64,000 bases of DNA from Verrucomicrobia bacterium Ga0077533 (GCA_001464505.1 LNEH01000155.1:30430-94429); one strand, 5' to 3'. Numbered from the stretch's first letter, positions 48,593 through 60,726 are shown. The notes: generated by a model from the sequence alone, not told the origin. Numbers and translations: made by a program.

Positions 48593-50137
48593 ATGAGTTC
48601 CGCCCCCGCCCGATCCGCGCCCGCCTCGCCGCTCCAGCGCTTTCTCAACATCGTCGAACGCGCCGGCAACGCCCTGCCCCACCCGGCGACGCTGTTCGCC
48701 GCTCTGGCCATCCTCGTCGTGCTGTTGTCCTGGGCCCTTGCTCGGCTGGGAGTGCAGGTGATCAACCCCGGCAGCGGCAAGGTGGTGGCCGTCGTCAACC
48801 TGCTGTCCGCCGAAGGCATCCAGCGCATGATCCTCGAGCTGCCGCGCAACTTCCTGGCTTATCCGCCGCTCGGCATCTCGCTCACCTGCATGCTCGGCAT
48901 CGGCATCGCCGAATATACCGGACTGATGGGCGCGATGCTCCGGCTCTTCGTGCTCAACTCGCCGGCGCGGCTGATCACGCCCATGGTCGTGTTCGCCGGG
49001 GTGATGTCCAACGCCGGCAGCGAGGTCGGCTATGTGCTGCTTATTCCCCTCGCGGCGGCGCTCTACCACACCCTGGGCCGTCATCCGTTGCTCGGACTGG
49101 CCGCGGCCTTCGCCGGCGTGTCGGGCGGCTACAGCGCCAACCTCGTGGTGGGCTCGGTGGACGTGCTGCTCGCCGGCCTGTCGGAGGCCGCCGCCCACAT
49201 CATGGACCCGGCCTACACCGTGGATGCCTTCGCCAATTGGTATTTCATGGGGGCCTCGACCTTTCTCATCACGGCCGTCGGCACCTGGGTGACGGAGAAA
49301 ATCGTGGCTCCGCGACTTGGCGACTATCGTGGCGAGACCAAGCGCGAGGAACTCACTCCCCTCTCGTCCGCGGAGAAGCGCGGGCTCTGGGCGGCCGGGA
49401 GCGTGACCCTCGGGCTCACCCTGCTCGTGCTGTGGGGCACGCTGGCCCCGGGCGGTTTCCTGACGGACCCCGAGAACCCCTCGTTTCTCGAATCCTATTT
49501 CATCCGCGGGCTGATCTTCTTCATCTTCGTCTTCGGCCTGCTGCCCGGCATCGCCTACGGGGCGGCGGCGGGCACCATCAAAAACGACCACGACGTGATG
49601 GGCGGCATGACCGCCACCATGAAGTCCATGGCCTCGTTCATCGTCCTGGCGTTCTTTGCCGCGCAGTTCATCTTTTATTTCAACTGGACCAACCTCGGCA
49701 TCATCACGGCGGTGAGCGGCGCGGAGTTCATCCAGCATCTCGGCCTGGAGCACATGCCGCTGCCGCTGATGCTCGCCCTCGTCCTGTTCGCCGCCGCGGT
49801 GAACCTGCTGATTTCCAGCGCCTCGGCCAAGTGGGCGCTGCTGGCGCCGGTGTTTGTGCCGATGTTCATGCTCCTCGGCTACTCGCCGGAACTGGTGCAG
49901 GGCGCCTTCCGTGTCGGGGACAGCGTCACCAACATCATCACGCCGCTGATGAGCTACTTTCCGCTGATTCTCACTTTCGCGCACAAGTATGACCCCCGCA
50001 CCGGCATCGGCACCCTGATCGCGACCATGCTGCCGTATTCGATTTTCTTCCTGATCAGCTGGACGGTGCTGCTCATGGCGTGGATCGCCCTGGGCATCCC
50101 GATGGGACCGGGCGCCCCGCTCTTCCTCGCAAAGTAA
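48593..50137 (+). CDS. AbgT-family transporter, copy 2
   Basis: FLNIVERAGNALPHPATLFAALA, YSANLVVGSVDVLLAGLSEAA, FRVGDSVTNIITPLMSYFPLIL. Confidence 0.9.
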   Translation: MSSAPARSAPASPLQRFLNIVERAGNALPHPATLFAALAILVVLLSWALARLGVQVINPGSGKVVAVVNLLSAEGIQRMILELPRNFLAYPPLGISLTCMLGIGIAEYTGLMGAMLRLFVLNSPARLITPMVVFAGVMSNAGSEVGYVLLIPLAAALYHTLGRHPLLGLAAAFAGVSGGYSANLVVGSVDVLLAGLSEAAAHIMDPAYTVDAFANWYFMGASTFLITAVGTWVTEKIVAPRLGDYRGETKREELTPLSSAEKRGLWAAGSVTLGLTLLVLWGTLAPGGFLTDPENPSFLESYFIRGLIFFIFVFGLLPGIAYGAAAGTIKNDHDVMGGMTATMKSMASFIVLAFFAAQFIFYFNWTNLGIITAVSGAEFIQHLGLEHMPLPLMLALVLFAAAVNLLISSASAKWALLAPVFVPMFMLLGYSPELVQGAFRVGDSVTNIITPLMSYFPLILTFAHKYDPRTGIGTLIATMLPYSIFFLISWTVLLMAWIALGIPMGPGAPLFLAK

Positions 50138-50161
50138 GTTGCGCCTGCGGCGGCGGCTCGC

Positions 50162-50791
50162 TTGCCTCCCGCCGTGCAATTCGAGCCCGGGCTGTATCCC
50201 TGGATTTCCGTCGCCGCTCTCGCCTGGGGGCTGCTCGACTGTTTTTTCGGCTACAAGATTTTCAAGTTCACCATCGCCCTGCTCGGCGCGGTCACCGGCG
50301 GGCTGCTGTGTCAGGCCGGGGCGGCGGCCGCCGGGCTCGGCGGCAACGGCGGACTCGCGGCCGTTCTGGGCGGCGCGCTGCTGGGCGCCGGTCTCGCGTT
50401 CCTGTTCTATCTGGCGGCGGTGTTCTTCGCGGGCTTCGGCTTTGGCGCGACGCTGGCGGTTTTGCTCCTCTCCCACTTCAACCACCTGGTGGCGCTGTTT
50501 GCCGCCATCGTTGCGGGGCTGGTCGGCGGTTTCGCGGCTCTCAAACTGCAGAAACTCCTCCTCGCCCTCGCCACGGCGCTGCTGGGCTCGTTCCGCGCCG
50601 TGCTCGCGGTGGCCTATTTCACCAGCCAGCTCGACTGGCTCTACTACTTCCGCCAGCCGGACCAGATTCCCGCGTTGATTGACAACCATCCGTGGATGTT
50701 ACCCGCGATTCTCCTGCTCGCGACGGTCGGGGCGATTGCCCAGTTGGAGCCCGGCGGCGGCAAAAAGAAAACCAAGGAGAAAGACGAGTAA
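50162..50791 (+). CDS. multi-TM protein, DUF4203-like
   Basis: Repeated Gly-rich TM helices (LLGAVTGGLLCQAGAAAAGLGG...), Lys-rich C-terminus. Confidence 0.5.
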   Translation: MPPAVQFEPGLYPWISVAALAWGLLDCFFGYKIFKFTIALLGAVTGGLLCQAGAAAAGLGGNGGLAAVLGGALLGAGLAFLFYLAAVFFAGFGFGATLAVLLLSHFNHLVALFAAIVAGLVGGFAALKLQKLLLALATALLGSFRAVLAVAYFTSQLDWLYYFRQPDQIPALIDNHPWMLPAILLLATVGAIAQLEPGGGKKKTKEKDE

Positions 50792-50819
50792 ACTTGCCGC
50801 GCCGGAGAGCCGCCACAAT

Positions 50820-51275
50820 ATGCGCCCGATGAAGAAATATTTCGCCCCCGTCCTGCTGCTCCTGCTCCTGGCCGGTTGCAGCAGCAACAACACCATCACC
50901 GTCGGGTTGAAGATCGAGCTCACCGGCATTGCCCGCAGCCATGACGGCACGACGCAGGTGTCATGGCGTATCGTCAACCCCAACATCGTCTCCTACCTGG
51001 TGGATGAGACGACCCACCGGATCTATCTCAATGGAACGCTGGTCGGCACCACTCAGGAGAATGAGGCGATGGCGATCCCGGCCCAGACCAATGCCAACCG
51101 CACAACCAAGCTGGTCACGGCCGGCGCCGCTGCCGAACGCACCCTGAGTGAGGCGATAGCGGCCGGCACCGCGACCTATCGCACGGAATCAATCATCATC
51201 ATCCGGCTTTACGGCGATAAGACGGACAAGAGCAGTCTGACGTCTGCCGGCAAGGTGCCGGTTACCGCCAAGTAA
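50820..51275 (+). CDS. putative lipoprotein
   Basis: MRPMKKYFAPVLLLLLLAGCSSNNT lipobox. Confidence 0.6.
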   Translation: MRPMKKYFAPVLLLLLLAGCSSNNTITVGLKIELTGIARSHDGTTQVSWRIVNPNIVSYLVDETTHRIYLNGTLVGTTQENEAMAIPAQTNANRTTKLVTAGAAAERTLSEAIAAGTATYRTESIIIIRLYGDKTDKSSLTSAGKVPVTAK

Positions 51276-51278
51276 AGA

Positions 51279-51300
51279 TCCTCGGGGCAAGCCCCGAGGC
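51279..51300. terminator. hairpin CCTCGGGG-CAAG-CCCCGAGG after the lipoprotein gene
   Basis: 8-bp perfect stem directly after the stop; no strong T-tract. Confidence 0.4.
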
Positions 51301-51330
51301 ATTTGATCAAGACAACTCTTGTCCGGCTTT

Positions 51331-51379
51331 TGTGGGAGCGACCTTGGTCGCGACAGTCGCGTGCAAGCACGCTCCCACA
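51331..51379. repeat. REP-like element with outer stem and two inner hairpins
   Basis: TGTGGGAG...CTCCCACA enclosing CGACC-TT-GGTCG and GCGTGC-AA-GCACGC; first half identical to the fecR-embedded copy. Confidence 0.82.
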
Positions 51380-51434
51380 GGTTCCCAGCGGCTCCCGGGT
51401 TGCCCCGGGGCCGCTGTTGAGTGAACCGGACCGC

Positions 51435-51677
51435 TTAAGCGGCCTGCCGGTTCGCCGACTCTTTGGCTGAACGGACGTTCACGCGGGCCGGAAGTCGGAT
51501 GGGCCGAGCCATGGTCATCGCGCGGGGAACGCGGCTGTATTGCCCGATGGTCCAGGCCACGAGGCCGGTGGTGAACATGATGGCGGTAAAGTCGGCGGCG
51601 TCGAAGTGACGACCGCCCGCGAAAGCCGCGAAGCCCAGAAGCGTCGCGGTGAGAACGGAGATAAGAGCGGTTTTCAT
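51435..51677 (-). CDS. hypothetical small protein with N-terminal hydrophobic segments
   Basis: MKTALISVLTATLLGFAAFAGGRHFDAADFTAIMFTTGLVAWTIGQYSRVPR. Confidence 0.4.
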   Translation of the reverse strand: MKTALISVLTATLLGFAAFAGGRHFDAADFTAIMFTTGLVAWTIGQYSRVPRAMTMARPIRLPARVNVRSAKESANRQAA

Positions 51678-51806
51678 GGGAGGAATTGGTTGATGCCATG
51701 AAAACACGGGAATGCCGCAGAAGTTGCAGTCTTTAGCCGTTCGCCTAGGAAAACAACAAGGCGCGGTTTAAAACGCACCGTGGATTCCTGAACACCAAGC
51801 GTTTGC

Positions 51807-52619
51807 TCAACCCGCGCCGCCGCCGGTCGAGCTGGAGGTGGGGCGGAATCGCGCCTTGAACAGCGCCACCACGTAATCGCGGTTCATCCGCGCGATGAAA
51901 TCGTGGCTGATGAGCTTGGGGCACACGGCGCTGCATTCATATTGGTTGGTGCAGTTGCCGAAACCGGCCTCGTCCATCGTCTGCACCATGGCGAGCACCC
52001 GCTTGTCGCGTTCGGGCTGGCCCTGCGGCATCAGGCCGAGATGCGAGACCTTGGCCGCCACGAAAAGCATCGCGCTGGCGTTTTTGCACGCCGCGACGCA
52101 CGCGCCGCAGCCGATGCAGGTGGCTGCGTCCATCGCAAGATCGGCGTCCTCCTTCGGCACGGGAATGGAGTTGGCGTCGGGTGCCGCCCCGGTGCGGACG
52201 GAGATAAAACCACCGGCTTGCTGAATTTTATCAAAGGCGGCCCGATCGGTGATGAGGTCCTTCTGAATCGGGAAGGCTTTGGCCCGGAAAGGCTCGACGA
52301 CGATGGTGTCGCCCTCCTGGAAGCTGCGCATGTAGAGCTGGCAGGTGGCGATGCCCTTGCCCGGGCCGTGCGGCTTGCCGTTGATGGTGCAGGAGCAGGT
52401 GCCGCAGATGCCCTCGCGGCAGTCGTGCGCAAACGCAATCGGCTCCTCGTCTTTCAGCGTCAGCTCGTCATTCACGACGTCGAGCAGCTCGAGGAACGAC
52501 ATGTCGGGATTCACGTCCTTGGCCGGGTAATCGACGAACTTGCCGGGCGCGGCCGGGCCGGCCTGGCGCCAGACGCGCAGGGTGACGGAGAAAAGTTTCT
52601 TACTAGTGGGAGCGACCAT
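51807..52619 (-). CDS. sdhB: succinate dehydrogenase/fumarate reductase iron-sulfur subunit
   Basis: [56 protein letters not shown]. Confidence 0.94.
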   Translation of the reverse strand: MVAPTSKKLFSVTLRVWRQAGPAAPGKFVDYPAKDVNPDMSFLELLDVVNDELTLKDEEPIAFAHDCREGICGTCSCTINGKPHGPGKGIATCQLYMRSFQEGDTIVVEPFRAKAFPIQKDLITDRAAFDKIQQAGGFISVRTGAAPDANSIPVPKEDADLAMDAATCIGCGACVAACKNASAMLFVAAKVSHLGLMPQGQPERDKRVLAMVQTMDEAGFGNCTNQYECSAVCPKLISHDFIARMNRDYVVALFKARFRPTSSSTGGGAG

Positions 52620-52623
52620 GGGA

Positions 52624-53184
52624 TCAGCCTTTGGTTTTCGCAGAGCGGTTTTTCCTGAGAATGGTGTGGAAGCCGACTTCACGAATATTCGCGGGCATCG
52701 GAGTCATGAGTTCCCGGATGGCATCGAAGACGGCTTTGAACTGCGCGTCGTATTTCTTCTCGATGGCGGCGAGCTGGCGCGCGAGATCAGCGTGGCCCGC
52801 GATCATCTGACGCAGGCGGACGAACGCGCGCATGATCTCGATGTTGACCTGAATGGCGCGCGGCGAGTTGAGCAGACCGGAGAGCATGGCGACGCCCTGC
52901 TCGGTGTAAGCATTGGCGCTCTTCGAGAATTTGAGGCCCGAGGATGTCCCAATCTGGGATATCCTCGTGATCTCCTCGCGGGTGAGACGGAACATGAAAT
53001 CTTCAGGAAATCTCTCCTGGTTGCGTCGGGCAGCGCGATTGAGGATGCGTGTCTCAACACCATAAAGTTCAGCCAAATCGCGATCGAGCAGCACTTTCTG
53101 GCCACGGATAAGCAGAATCCGCGAATCCACGCGCACTGCGGGCATGATGGCGGCGGATGAATCAACGGTCTTCGGGGCGGACAT
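52624..53184 (-). CDS. ORF6N-domain protein inserted between sdhA and sdhB
   Basis: [81 protein letters not shown]. Confidence 0.88.
   Translation of the reverse strand: MSAPKTVDSSAAIMPAVRVDSRILLIRGQKVLLDRDLAELYGVETRILNRAARRNQERFPEDFMFRLTREEITRISQIGTSSGLKFSKSANAYTEQGVAMLSGLLNSPRAIQVNIEIMRAFVRLRQMIAGHADLARQLAAIEKKYDAQFKAVFDAIRELMTPMPANIREVGFHTILRKNRSAKTKG
52940..52966. repeat. palindromic motif inside ORF6N coding sequence
   Basis: GAGGATGTCCCA-ATC-TGGGATATCCTC. Confidence 0.75.
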
Positions 53185-53188
53185 GGCT

Positions 53189-53215
53189 GAGGATGTCACA
53201 AATTGGGATATCCTT
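53189..53215. promoter_or_regulatory. second copy of the ORF6N palindromic motif, just upstream of the ORF6N start codon
   Basis: GAGGATGTCACAAATTGGGATATCCTT; 23/26 identical to the internal copy, 4 nt from ATG 53184. Confidence 0.7.
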
Positions 53216-53240
53216 GGGGCGGGCGGACGTCGCGGCCGGC

Positions 53241-55139
<1,899 letters not shown>

Positions 55140-55151
55140 GGCGGGAGAATA

Positions 55152-55850
55152 TCAGACGCGGTTTTGAACAAAACCGCCGAGGACGGCGAGCGGGATGGCC
55201 GCGTTGAGGAGGAAATAGAGCCAGCAGTAGGCGACCGAGAAGCGTTCGACCTGCGCGGTCCATTTCTCGTTCTTGAGGCCGATGGTCTGGATCGAACTGA
55301 CGATGCCGTGACTGAGGTGATAGGCCAGGATGCCGACGGCGATGAGGTAAAAGACCGAGACGGGCAGGTTGCTGAAGCCCTGCACCATCATGGCATGCAC
55401 GTCCCGCACCATCGTGCCGTCCGCGAGCCTGAAGGTGTGCTCGCTCCAGTCGGGGTGGCCGATGCGCAGGGTGTAGTGCCCGAGGTGGAACGGAATGAAC
55501 GCCAGCACCACAATCCCGGTGCGAGCCATGAGGCGCGAAGCCAGCGTGGCCCGATTGAGGTGTTCAACGCCGTAGTCCTGGGGCCGGGCGGCGCGGTTCT
55601 CCAGCGTGAGTTGGATCGCCAGCCACACATGAATGACGAGGCAAAGCAGCAGAAAAGCCCGGATGAGCCACAATCCCGCACCGAGCGACTCGAGCATGTG
55701 CCCGTAGGCGTTGATCTTGGCCGGAGGCAGGAAGAGTTGCAGGTTGCCGGCAAGGTGGCCCGTGACAAACCCGAACAGCACCAGTCCGGTGAAGGCCATC
55801 AGGAATTTCCGGCCGATGGACGACTGGAAGAGGGAGCCGAAAAGATTCAT
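55152..55850 (-). CDS. sdhC: succinate dehydrogenase cytochrome b subunit
   Basis: FQSSIGRKFLMAFTGLVLFGFVTGHLAGNLQLFL, HLSHGIVSSIQTIG; directly upstream of sdhA. Confidence 0.92.
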   Translation of the reverse strand: MNLFGSLFQSSIGRKFLMAFTGLVLFGFVTGHLAGNLQLFLPPAKINAYGHMLESLGAGLWLIRAFLLLCLVIHVWLAIQLTLENRAARPQDYGVEHLNRATLASRLMARTGIVVLAFIPFHLGHYTLRIGHPDWSEHTFRLADGTMVRDVHAMMVQGFSNLPVSVFYLIAVGILAYHLSHGIVSSIQTIGLKNEKWTAQVERFSVAYCWLYFLLNAAIPLAVLGGFVQNRV

Positions 55851-56248
55851 CTGGGGTGGGCGGAAATACGTGGCGGGTGGGCGAACGACCGAACGTGATA
55901 GATAAACCAATGCCAGCAAATAATGTAAAGGCCGCGCCTGTCCGGCAGTTCGATTCATTAGTGAGCCTAAATCTACCAAGAAGAGACGCGGGCAAAACCA
56001 TTGTATCCTCTCCGATTATACCCGCAGCAAGCTGAAGACTGAATTCCCGTAAGCTGGAAACGTGGCCTCATTCAGATTCCCTGCCGCAGTCCTGTTATCG
56101 CTATGTTCACGGGTGTGCTGCCGTCTTGCTCGGTAAATGATGGCCAGCTGGAGCGCGTCATACTCCGGGGAGTTGTGTCTGACAAACTAGCCAAAGACTG
56201 CTTCTGTCCGCAGCTCTCAATAAACCAGACCGAACAGCGATCTGCCTA

Positions 56249-56354
56249 ATACCAACGTCCCTTGATAATTAGACTTAACGCGGCAGCGCCGGTATGGCGG
56301 CGAGTCCCTTCGCCGCCGCCAAGCGATAGTCCAAATCATTAGGGACGCTGGTAT
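56249..56354. repeat. MITE-like 106-bp inverted-repeat element
   Basis: ATACCAACGTCCCTTGATAATTAGACT vs inverted ATACCAGCGTCCCTAATGATTTGGACT at the two ends; inner hairpin GGCGGCGA...TCGCCGCC. Confidence 0.72.
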
Positions 56355-56670
56355 AAGGTTCTTTCATGCTTCCCGAATATCACAGTTCGAGGCACAGCTA
56401 TGGATACTTGGTCTATGCCTCTCTCCCGCCCCCTATGATCGCCGATGGGCTTCGTTTCTTCACTGCTCCTGTTTAACTTGTAAAATTGAGCAATGGATTA
56501 ATGCCATCAGTTACGCGTCTCTAGTATATAATAAACAATGAGTTGAGTCAGTCAACGCGATACCAGTGTGGGCCAATGCAAAGGCTTTGTGCTTGGTTCA
56601 GATGTAAAAGCGATAATTCTGCAGATTTAGCTGGCAAATATACTCAGATGACATAGGTATTTGTTCCTAG

Positions 56671-57795
56671 ATGAAGCGGGTTAATAAACACTATCCCACA
56701 CAGCAACTCCTCACCGGAGTAGGTCGACGCATAATGTTGTCGGGCGCCTTGGCCTTGGCTCTCTCCGCCCAAGCACAAATCGCAGTGACCAACGTCACCT
56801 ACGGGACACTCGTCAACAATGCCGACATCGTCCAGGGCGGCCTGACTTTTCGCGAGCAATATGCTCCGGTGAACACTGTAACCACTTCGCTGGGCGACTA
56901 TCGGTTCGATGGCCCCGTCGCCTCAAACATCTTTGTGCGCCGCAACGCCGGTGGGACCGGTCCCAATAACACGACGGTTTTTTACCAGACCTCGGGCAGC
57001 ACAAGCACCGCGCCGCTGGGCCAGTATGCGAGTTCGGTCCAAAACATGTTTCTGAGCAACAATCTCTATGAGGGGTTGCGCAATCCCTTCGCCAACGGTG
57101 CCGGTGCCCAGAATTCCAATATCGAGCGCCTCGATTTCTATTATGCCGGCGGCTATACCGTGCAAGCGAACGACTCGCTGGTTTTCTTCGACCTGGAAAA
57201 CACCGGCAATTTCGGCGACGGATTCCGCATCGCCGCCTTCACCGCCGTCGATGGCGCCGGCGACCTTGATGTTGGCACCGCCGGCACGCCCACCACCTAC
57301 GCCAACTCCGGGCTGTTGGTCGCGGCTGATTCCTTTGGCGGGCCGATCAACTCCCCTACTGGCGGCACAACCGGCAATTTTGAGCGCGCCACTTACACCA
57401 ACGGCGACAACCTCGGCGGCACCGCCAGCAGTGTCACCAATATTGGCTCCGGGCTGAACCTCGTCGGCATCCTCATCCGCTTTGCTGATCTTGGGATCGC
57501 CGCCGGCACCACCATCCAGGGTTTTTCGCTGATGGCGGGCGACACCGCCCCGACCAGTGCGGCCGACCTCGTCAATTGGAACAACGTTGCTTACTATCCG
57601 ACCAACACCAGCGCAACCGCCACGGGCAACATGGATTTCATGGGTTTCGGCGCCACCATCTCGCGACCCGTGCCCGAGCCATCGACTTACGGCGCGATCT
57701 TCATCGGCCTGAGCACCCTGTTTTTCGGCTGGCGGCGCTACCGCGTCAGCCCGTGGCTGCGGCGGCAGGCGCAGTCGGCAGGGCGGCGTCGCTGA
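56671..57795 (+). CDS. PEP-CTERM sorting-domain exported protein
   Basis: Signal peptide; C-terminal VPEPSTYGAIFIGLSTLFFGWRRYR. Confidence 0.85.
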   Translation: MKRVNKHYPTQQLLTGVGRRIMLSGALALALSAQAQIAVTNVTYGTLVNNADIVQGGLTFREQYAPVNTVTTSLGDYRFDGPVASNIFVRRNAGGTGPNNTTVFYQTSGSTSTAPLGQYASSVQNMFLSNNLYEGLRNPFANGAGAQNSNIERLDFYYAGGYTVQANDSLVFFDLENTGNFGDGFRIAAFTAVDGAGDLDVGTAGTPTTYANSGLLVAADSFGGPINSPTGGTTGNFERATYTNGDNLGGTASSVTNIGSGLNLVGILIRFADLGIAAGTTIQGFSLMAGDTAPTSAADLVNWNNVAYYPTNTSATATGNMDFMGFGATISRPVPEPSTYGAIFIGLSTLFFGWRRYRVSPWLRRQAQSAGRRR

Positions 57796-58980
57796 ACGAC
57801 GCGCAGGCGCGCCCGGAGGCCACGCGCCAAGCCGGCCGGCGCGATCTCGTCGGCCACATATTGGAAATCCCAACGTTTGTCCGCCGATTGCACGAGGCTC
57901 CAGTGCCAGCAGGCGAAACCTTCCGGCATCGCTGCATCGATTTCGAAGACCGAAACCACGCGCCCATCACCGCTGAAATAGAGATCCCGCTCGCGGCCCA
58001 GGATGCGGTAGCCGGTCGGTGTCCGCCGCACGATGTCCCCCGTGAAGTAGCGCAGCAACGGCATCGCCTCGCGGTCGCGCGTCGTCACGTTGATCTGATA
58101 AACATCCTTTAGGTTCCCGCGCCAGGGCACGAGCTCGACGAACGCGTTGCCGTCGATCGCGCGCAGATTGTCCGCAAACGCATCACCCACAAAAATGTAG
58201 CCGGCTTCGGTCGAACCGTAGAGATCGACCTGGGCCGAATCGGGGAAGACCTCCGCGATGCGCCGGCTGTGCTGCCGGCTGGCTTTGCCGTAGGTGAGGA
58301 TTACCGTGCGCACACTCGGCACGTTGATCCGGCGTTTTTTCACCGCGCGGGCCAGCAGCGAGAGGTAAACCGGCTCACCCTCGATGACCTCGGGCTTGAG
58401 TGCCTGCAATTCCAGCACGATCCGGTCCCACTCGGCTTCCGCGAAGACAAACGGATCGCTCGAGAGGTTCAGGTAGACTGTGCCGTCAAAATAGCGGTGC
58501 GGGAAAGGGTGATCCTCGTAGGGGCAGAGGTTGCTGGAGCAGCCGATCGGCGCGAGCACGGCCTTGCGGTAGGACCGGTCCGCATACCGGGCCAGCTCCG
58601 GGTGTGCGAGGTAGGCGCGCCGCAACTGGGCGTTCCACCAGCCGTCCTCCATCACCACGGTCATCGGCCCGCTGGTGGTGCCGGAGGTGTGCTCGTATTC
58701 GTATTTCTTTTCCTGCAGACCGCGCTCGATCTCCGGGTAGTCCGCAAAGAACGCCGTGTGCCCACGGTCGAGAATTTCCTGCTTGGTCAGCACGGGAATC
58801 TCCCGGTAGCACGACCATTGCAGCGGCTCGTGGTGCAACGGGAAACGCCGGCCGTAAAACGGACTGCGCCGGTAGATGGCCCGGATCTCCTGCTCCAGCG
58901 GCCCGGGCAGAGTGGCCTGGCCGGCACCCAAGGCCTCGGGGGCGTTGGCGAAGACGGAGGCGGACGCGGGTGATTCCATT
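57738..58980 (-). CDS. PaaK-like adenylate-forming enzyme (phenylacetate-CoA-ligase-like)
   Basis: YEYEHTSGTTSGPMTVVMEDGWWN, VDLYGSTEAGYIF, LRYFTGDIVRRTPTG; overlaps PEP-CTERM gene end. Confidence 0.72.
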
Positions 58981-59117
58981 GGGTTCGGGGAGTTAACTTC
59001 GGCCCGGGGCAAAGTCAAACGGGGGCGTTTGCCCGGGAATCCGCCGGAGGACGGAGTTCCAGGGACAAATCCCGGGCCGCGAGCACGCGGCAACGGGACA
59101 GCGGCTAAAGGTGGTCT

Positions 59118-59693
59118 TCATTCCTTCTTATTCATTTCCGCCCACACCGGGGAGAACAGCAGCAGCGCGTCCAACACCAGGGCGTGAGTGATGCCGCCAC
59201 CGTAGGCCAGCTGGTAGACCTCGTCCACCGGCCGCGTCAGGATTTCAAATTCCTCATCGGAGTCCCATTCGAGCCTGGCTTCCCGGCGGGCGTTCTCCAC
59301 CAGCACCAGATGGCAGCGGTTGTTTTGCATCGCCGGATTCGGATGCACGACGCCCAGCAGTCGTGCCGTCGTGCCGACATAACCCGTCTCCTCCCGCAGT
59401 TCGCGCACGCCGGCGGCAACGGCATCCTCGCCCCGGTCCATCACCCCACCGGGAATCTCCACCGAGAAATCATTCAAACCGAAGCGAAACTGCCGCACGA
59501 GCACGAGCTGTCGGTCCGGGGTCAGCGCGACGACGTTCACCCAATCGGGAGCGCGGATGACGAAAAAATCCTGCGGCTTTTGCCTTGCGGGATGCTGGTA
59601 GTCCACGCTCTCCACGTCGAAGATGCGCGTATGCGCAATCGTGCGGGCACCCTGTTTTTTCCAGCGTTGGGGCGGAGGCGGTTGTTCAGCCAT
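59118..59693 (-). CDS. NUDIX hydrolase (ADP-ribose pyrophosphatase-like)
   Basis: GGVMDRGEDAVAAGVRELREETGYVG Nudix box. Confidence 0.9.
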   Translation of the reverse strand: MAEQPPPPQRWKKQGARTIAHTRIFDVESVDYQHPARQKPQDFFVIRAPDWVNVVALTPDRQLVLVRQFRFGLNDFSVEIPGGVMDRGEDAVAAGVRELREETGYVGTTARLLGVVHPNPAMQNNRCHLVLVENARREARLEWDSDEEFEILTRPVDEVYQLAYGGGITHALVLDALLLFSPVWAEMNKKE

Positions 59694-59753
59694 GGCAAAA
59701 AAAATGCCTCCGCGACACAAGGTCTGGGAGGCACGGGAAAAATTTCGCGAAGT

Positions 59754-60278
59754 TTATTTCTTCGGAATGCGAATCTTCTGGCCGACCTTCAGTTTGGCCG
59801 GGTCGAGGCCGGGGTTCTCGGCCTCGATGGAGTCGACCCGCGTGGCGAATTTCTTGGCGATCTTCGACAGGGTGTCACCGGGGGCGACCGAGTAGGTGCC
59901 GTCGGCGTTCAACACGCCGGTCGGGGCGGCGGCCGCGCCTTTCGGGCCAGCGGCCCGGGCCTTCTGGGCTTCCTCGATCTTGGTGATCTTGGCGTTGATG
60001 GTGCCGATCTCGTTGCCGACCTGGTCCAGCGCGCTCTGGATGCCGGAGCGCAGGCCCTTGATGTCGGTGTCGACTTTGGTGGCGGCGGCGTTGATCGAGG
60101 CCTCGAGGGCGGGGATCTTGCTGCTGATCGCCTCCTCGTGTGTGGCCACGGTCTTCTGGAGCGTGGAAAGTTTGACGAGGGCCACGATTGAGAGAACCAG
60201 GGCGAGGCCGCCGGCAATCACGCCAACGAGAGGCAAGACGCTGCCGGAGTTATTACTGTCGCGGGAAAGAGTATCCAT
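59754..60278 (-). CDS. LysM-domain protein with N-terminal TM and coiled-coil region
   Basis: YSVAPGDTLSKIAKKFATRVDSIEAENPGLDPAKLKVGQKIRIPKK. Confidence 0.87.
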   Translation of the reverse strand: MDTLSRDSNNSGSVLPLVGVIAGGLALVLSIVALVKLSTLQKTVATHEEAISSKIPALEASINAAATKVDTDIKGLRSGIQSALDQVGNEIGTINAKITKIEEAQKARAAGPKGAAAAPTGVLNADGTYSVAPGDTLSKIAKKFATRVDSIEAENPGLDPAKLKVGQKIRIPKK

Positions 60279-60497
60279 TTGTTTAAGAGATTGAGGGTGC
60301 GTATATACGGGCGGTTCCCGTGTTGAGGCAAGAAGCATTTTTACCACTTTCCAGGTCAATTGCGGTTATTCCCCCAGCGGTCACCATAACCATCAGCCCT
60401 AGCATGCCCCCTCCCCAAACTTTGGTGTAGACCCTGGAACCCGCCCCGTCGGGGGTTGCCCTGCCATCCGTAGCTTTCAGAATCCGAAAGCGAAGGA

Positions 60498-60574
60498 TGG
60501 TCGGGGCGATAGGATTCGAACCTACGACCTCCTGGTCCCAAACCAGGCGCTCTACCAGGCTAAGCTACACCCCG
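60498..60574 (-). tRNA. tRNA-Pro (TGG), CCA encoded
   Basis: CGGGGTGTAGCTTAGCCTGGTAGAGCGCCTGGTTTGGGACCAGG...GGTTCGAATCCTATCGCCCCGACCA. Confidence 0.95.
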
Positions 60575-60726
60575 CGACAGAAGGTAATGGGAGGCCGACA
60601 TTCTGATCTGTCAACGTTGTCGTGCAATGGGGCGCTATCAGCCGCAGCCTGTGATCGTCACAACAGAGGGAGGAGCGCCCCGGAAAAGCCGTTTAACCCG
60701 GGTCCCGGGACTGCTGTTCACCAAGG

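Noticed and set aside
47162-50689. 1175-aa minus-strand ORF opposite both AbgT genes
   Set aside because: Low-complexity H/R/E/G-rich translation antisense to two clear transporter genes; an artefact of high-GC codon usage.
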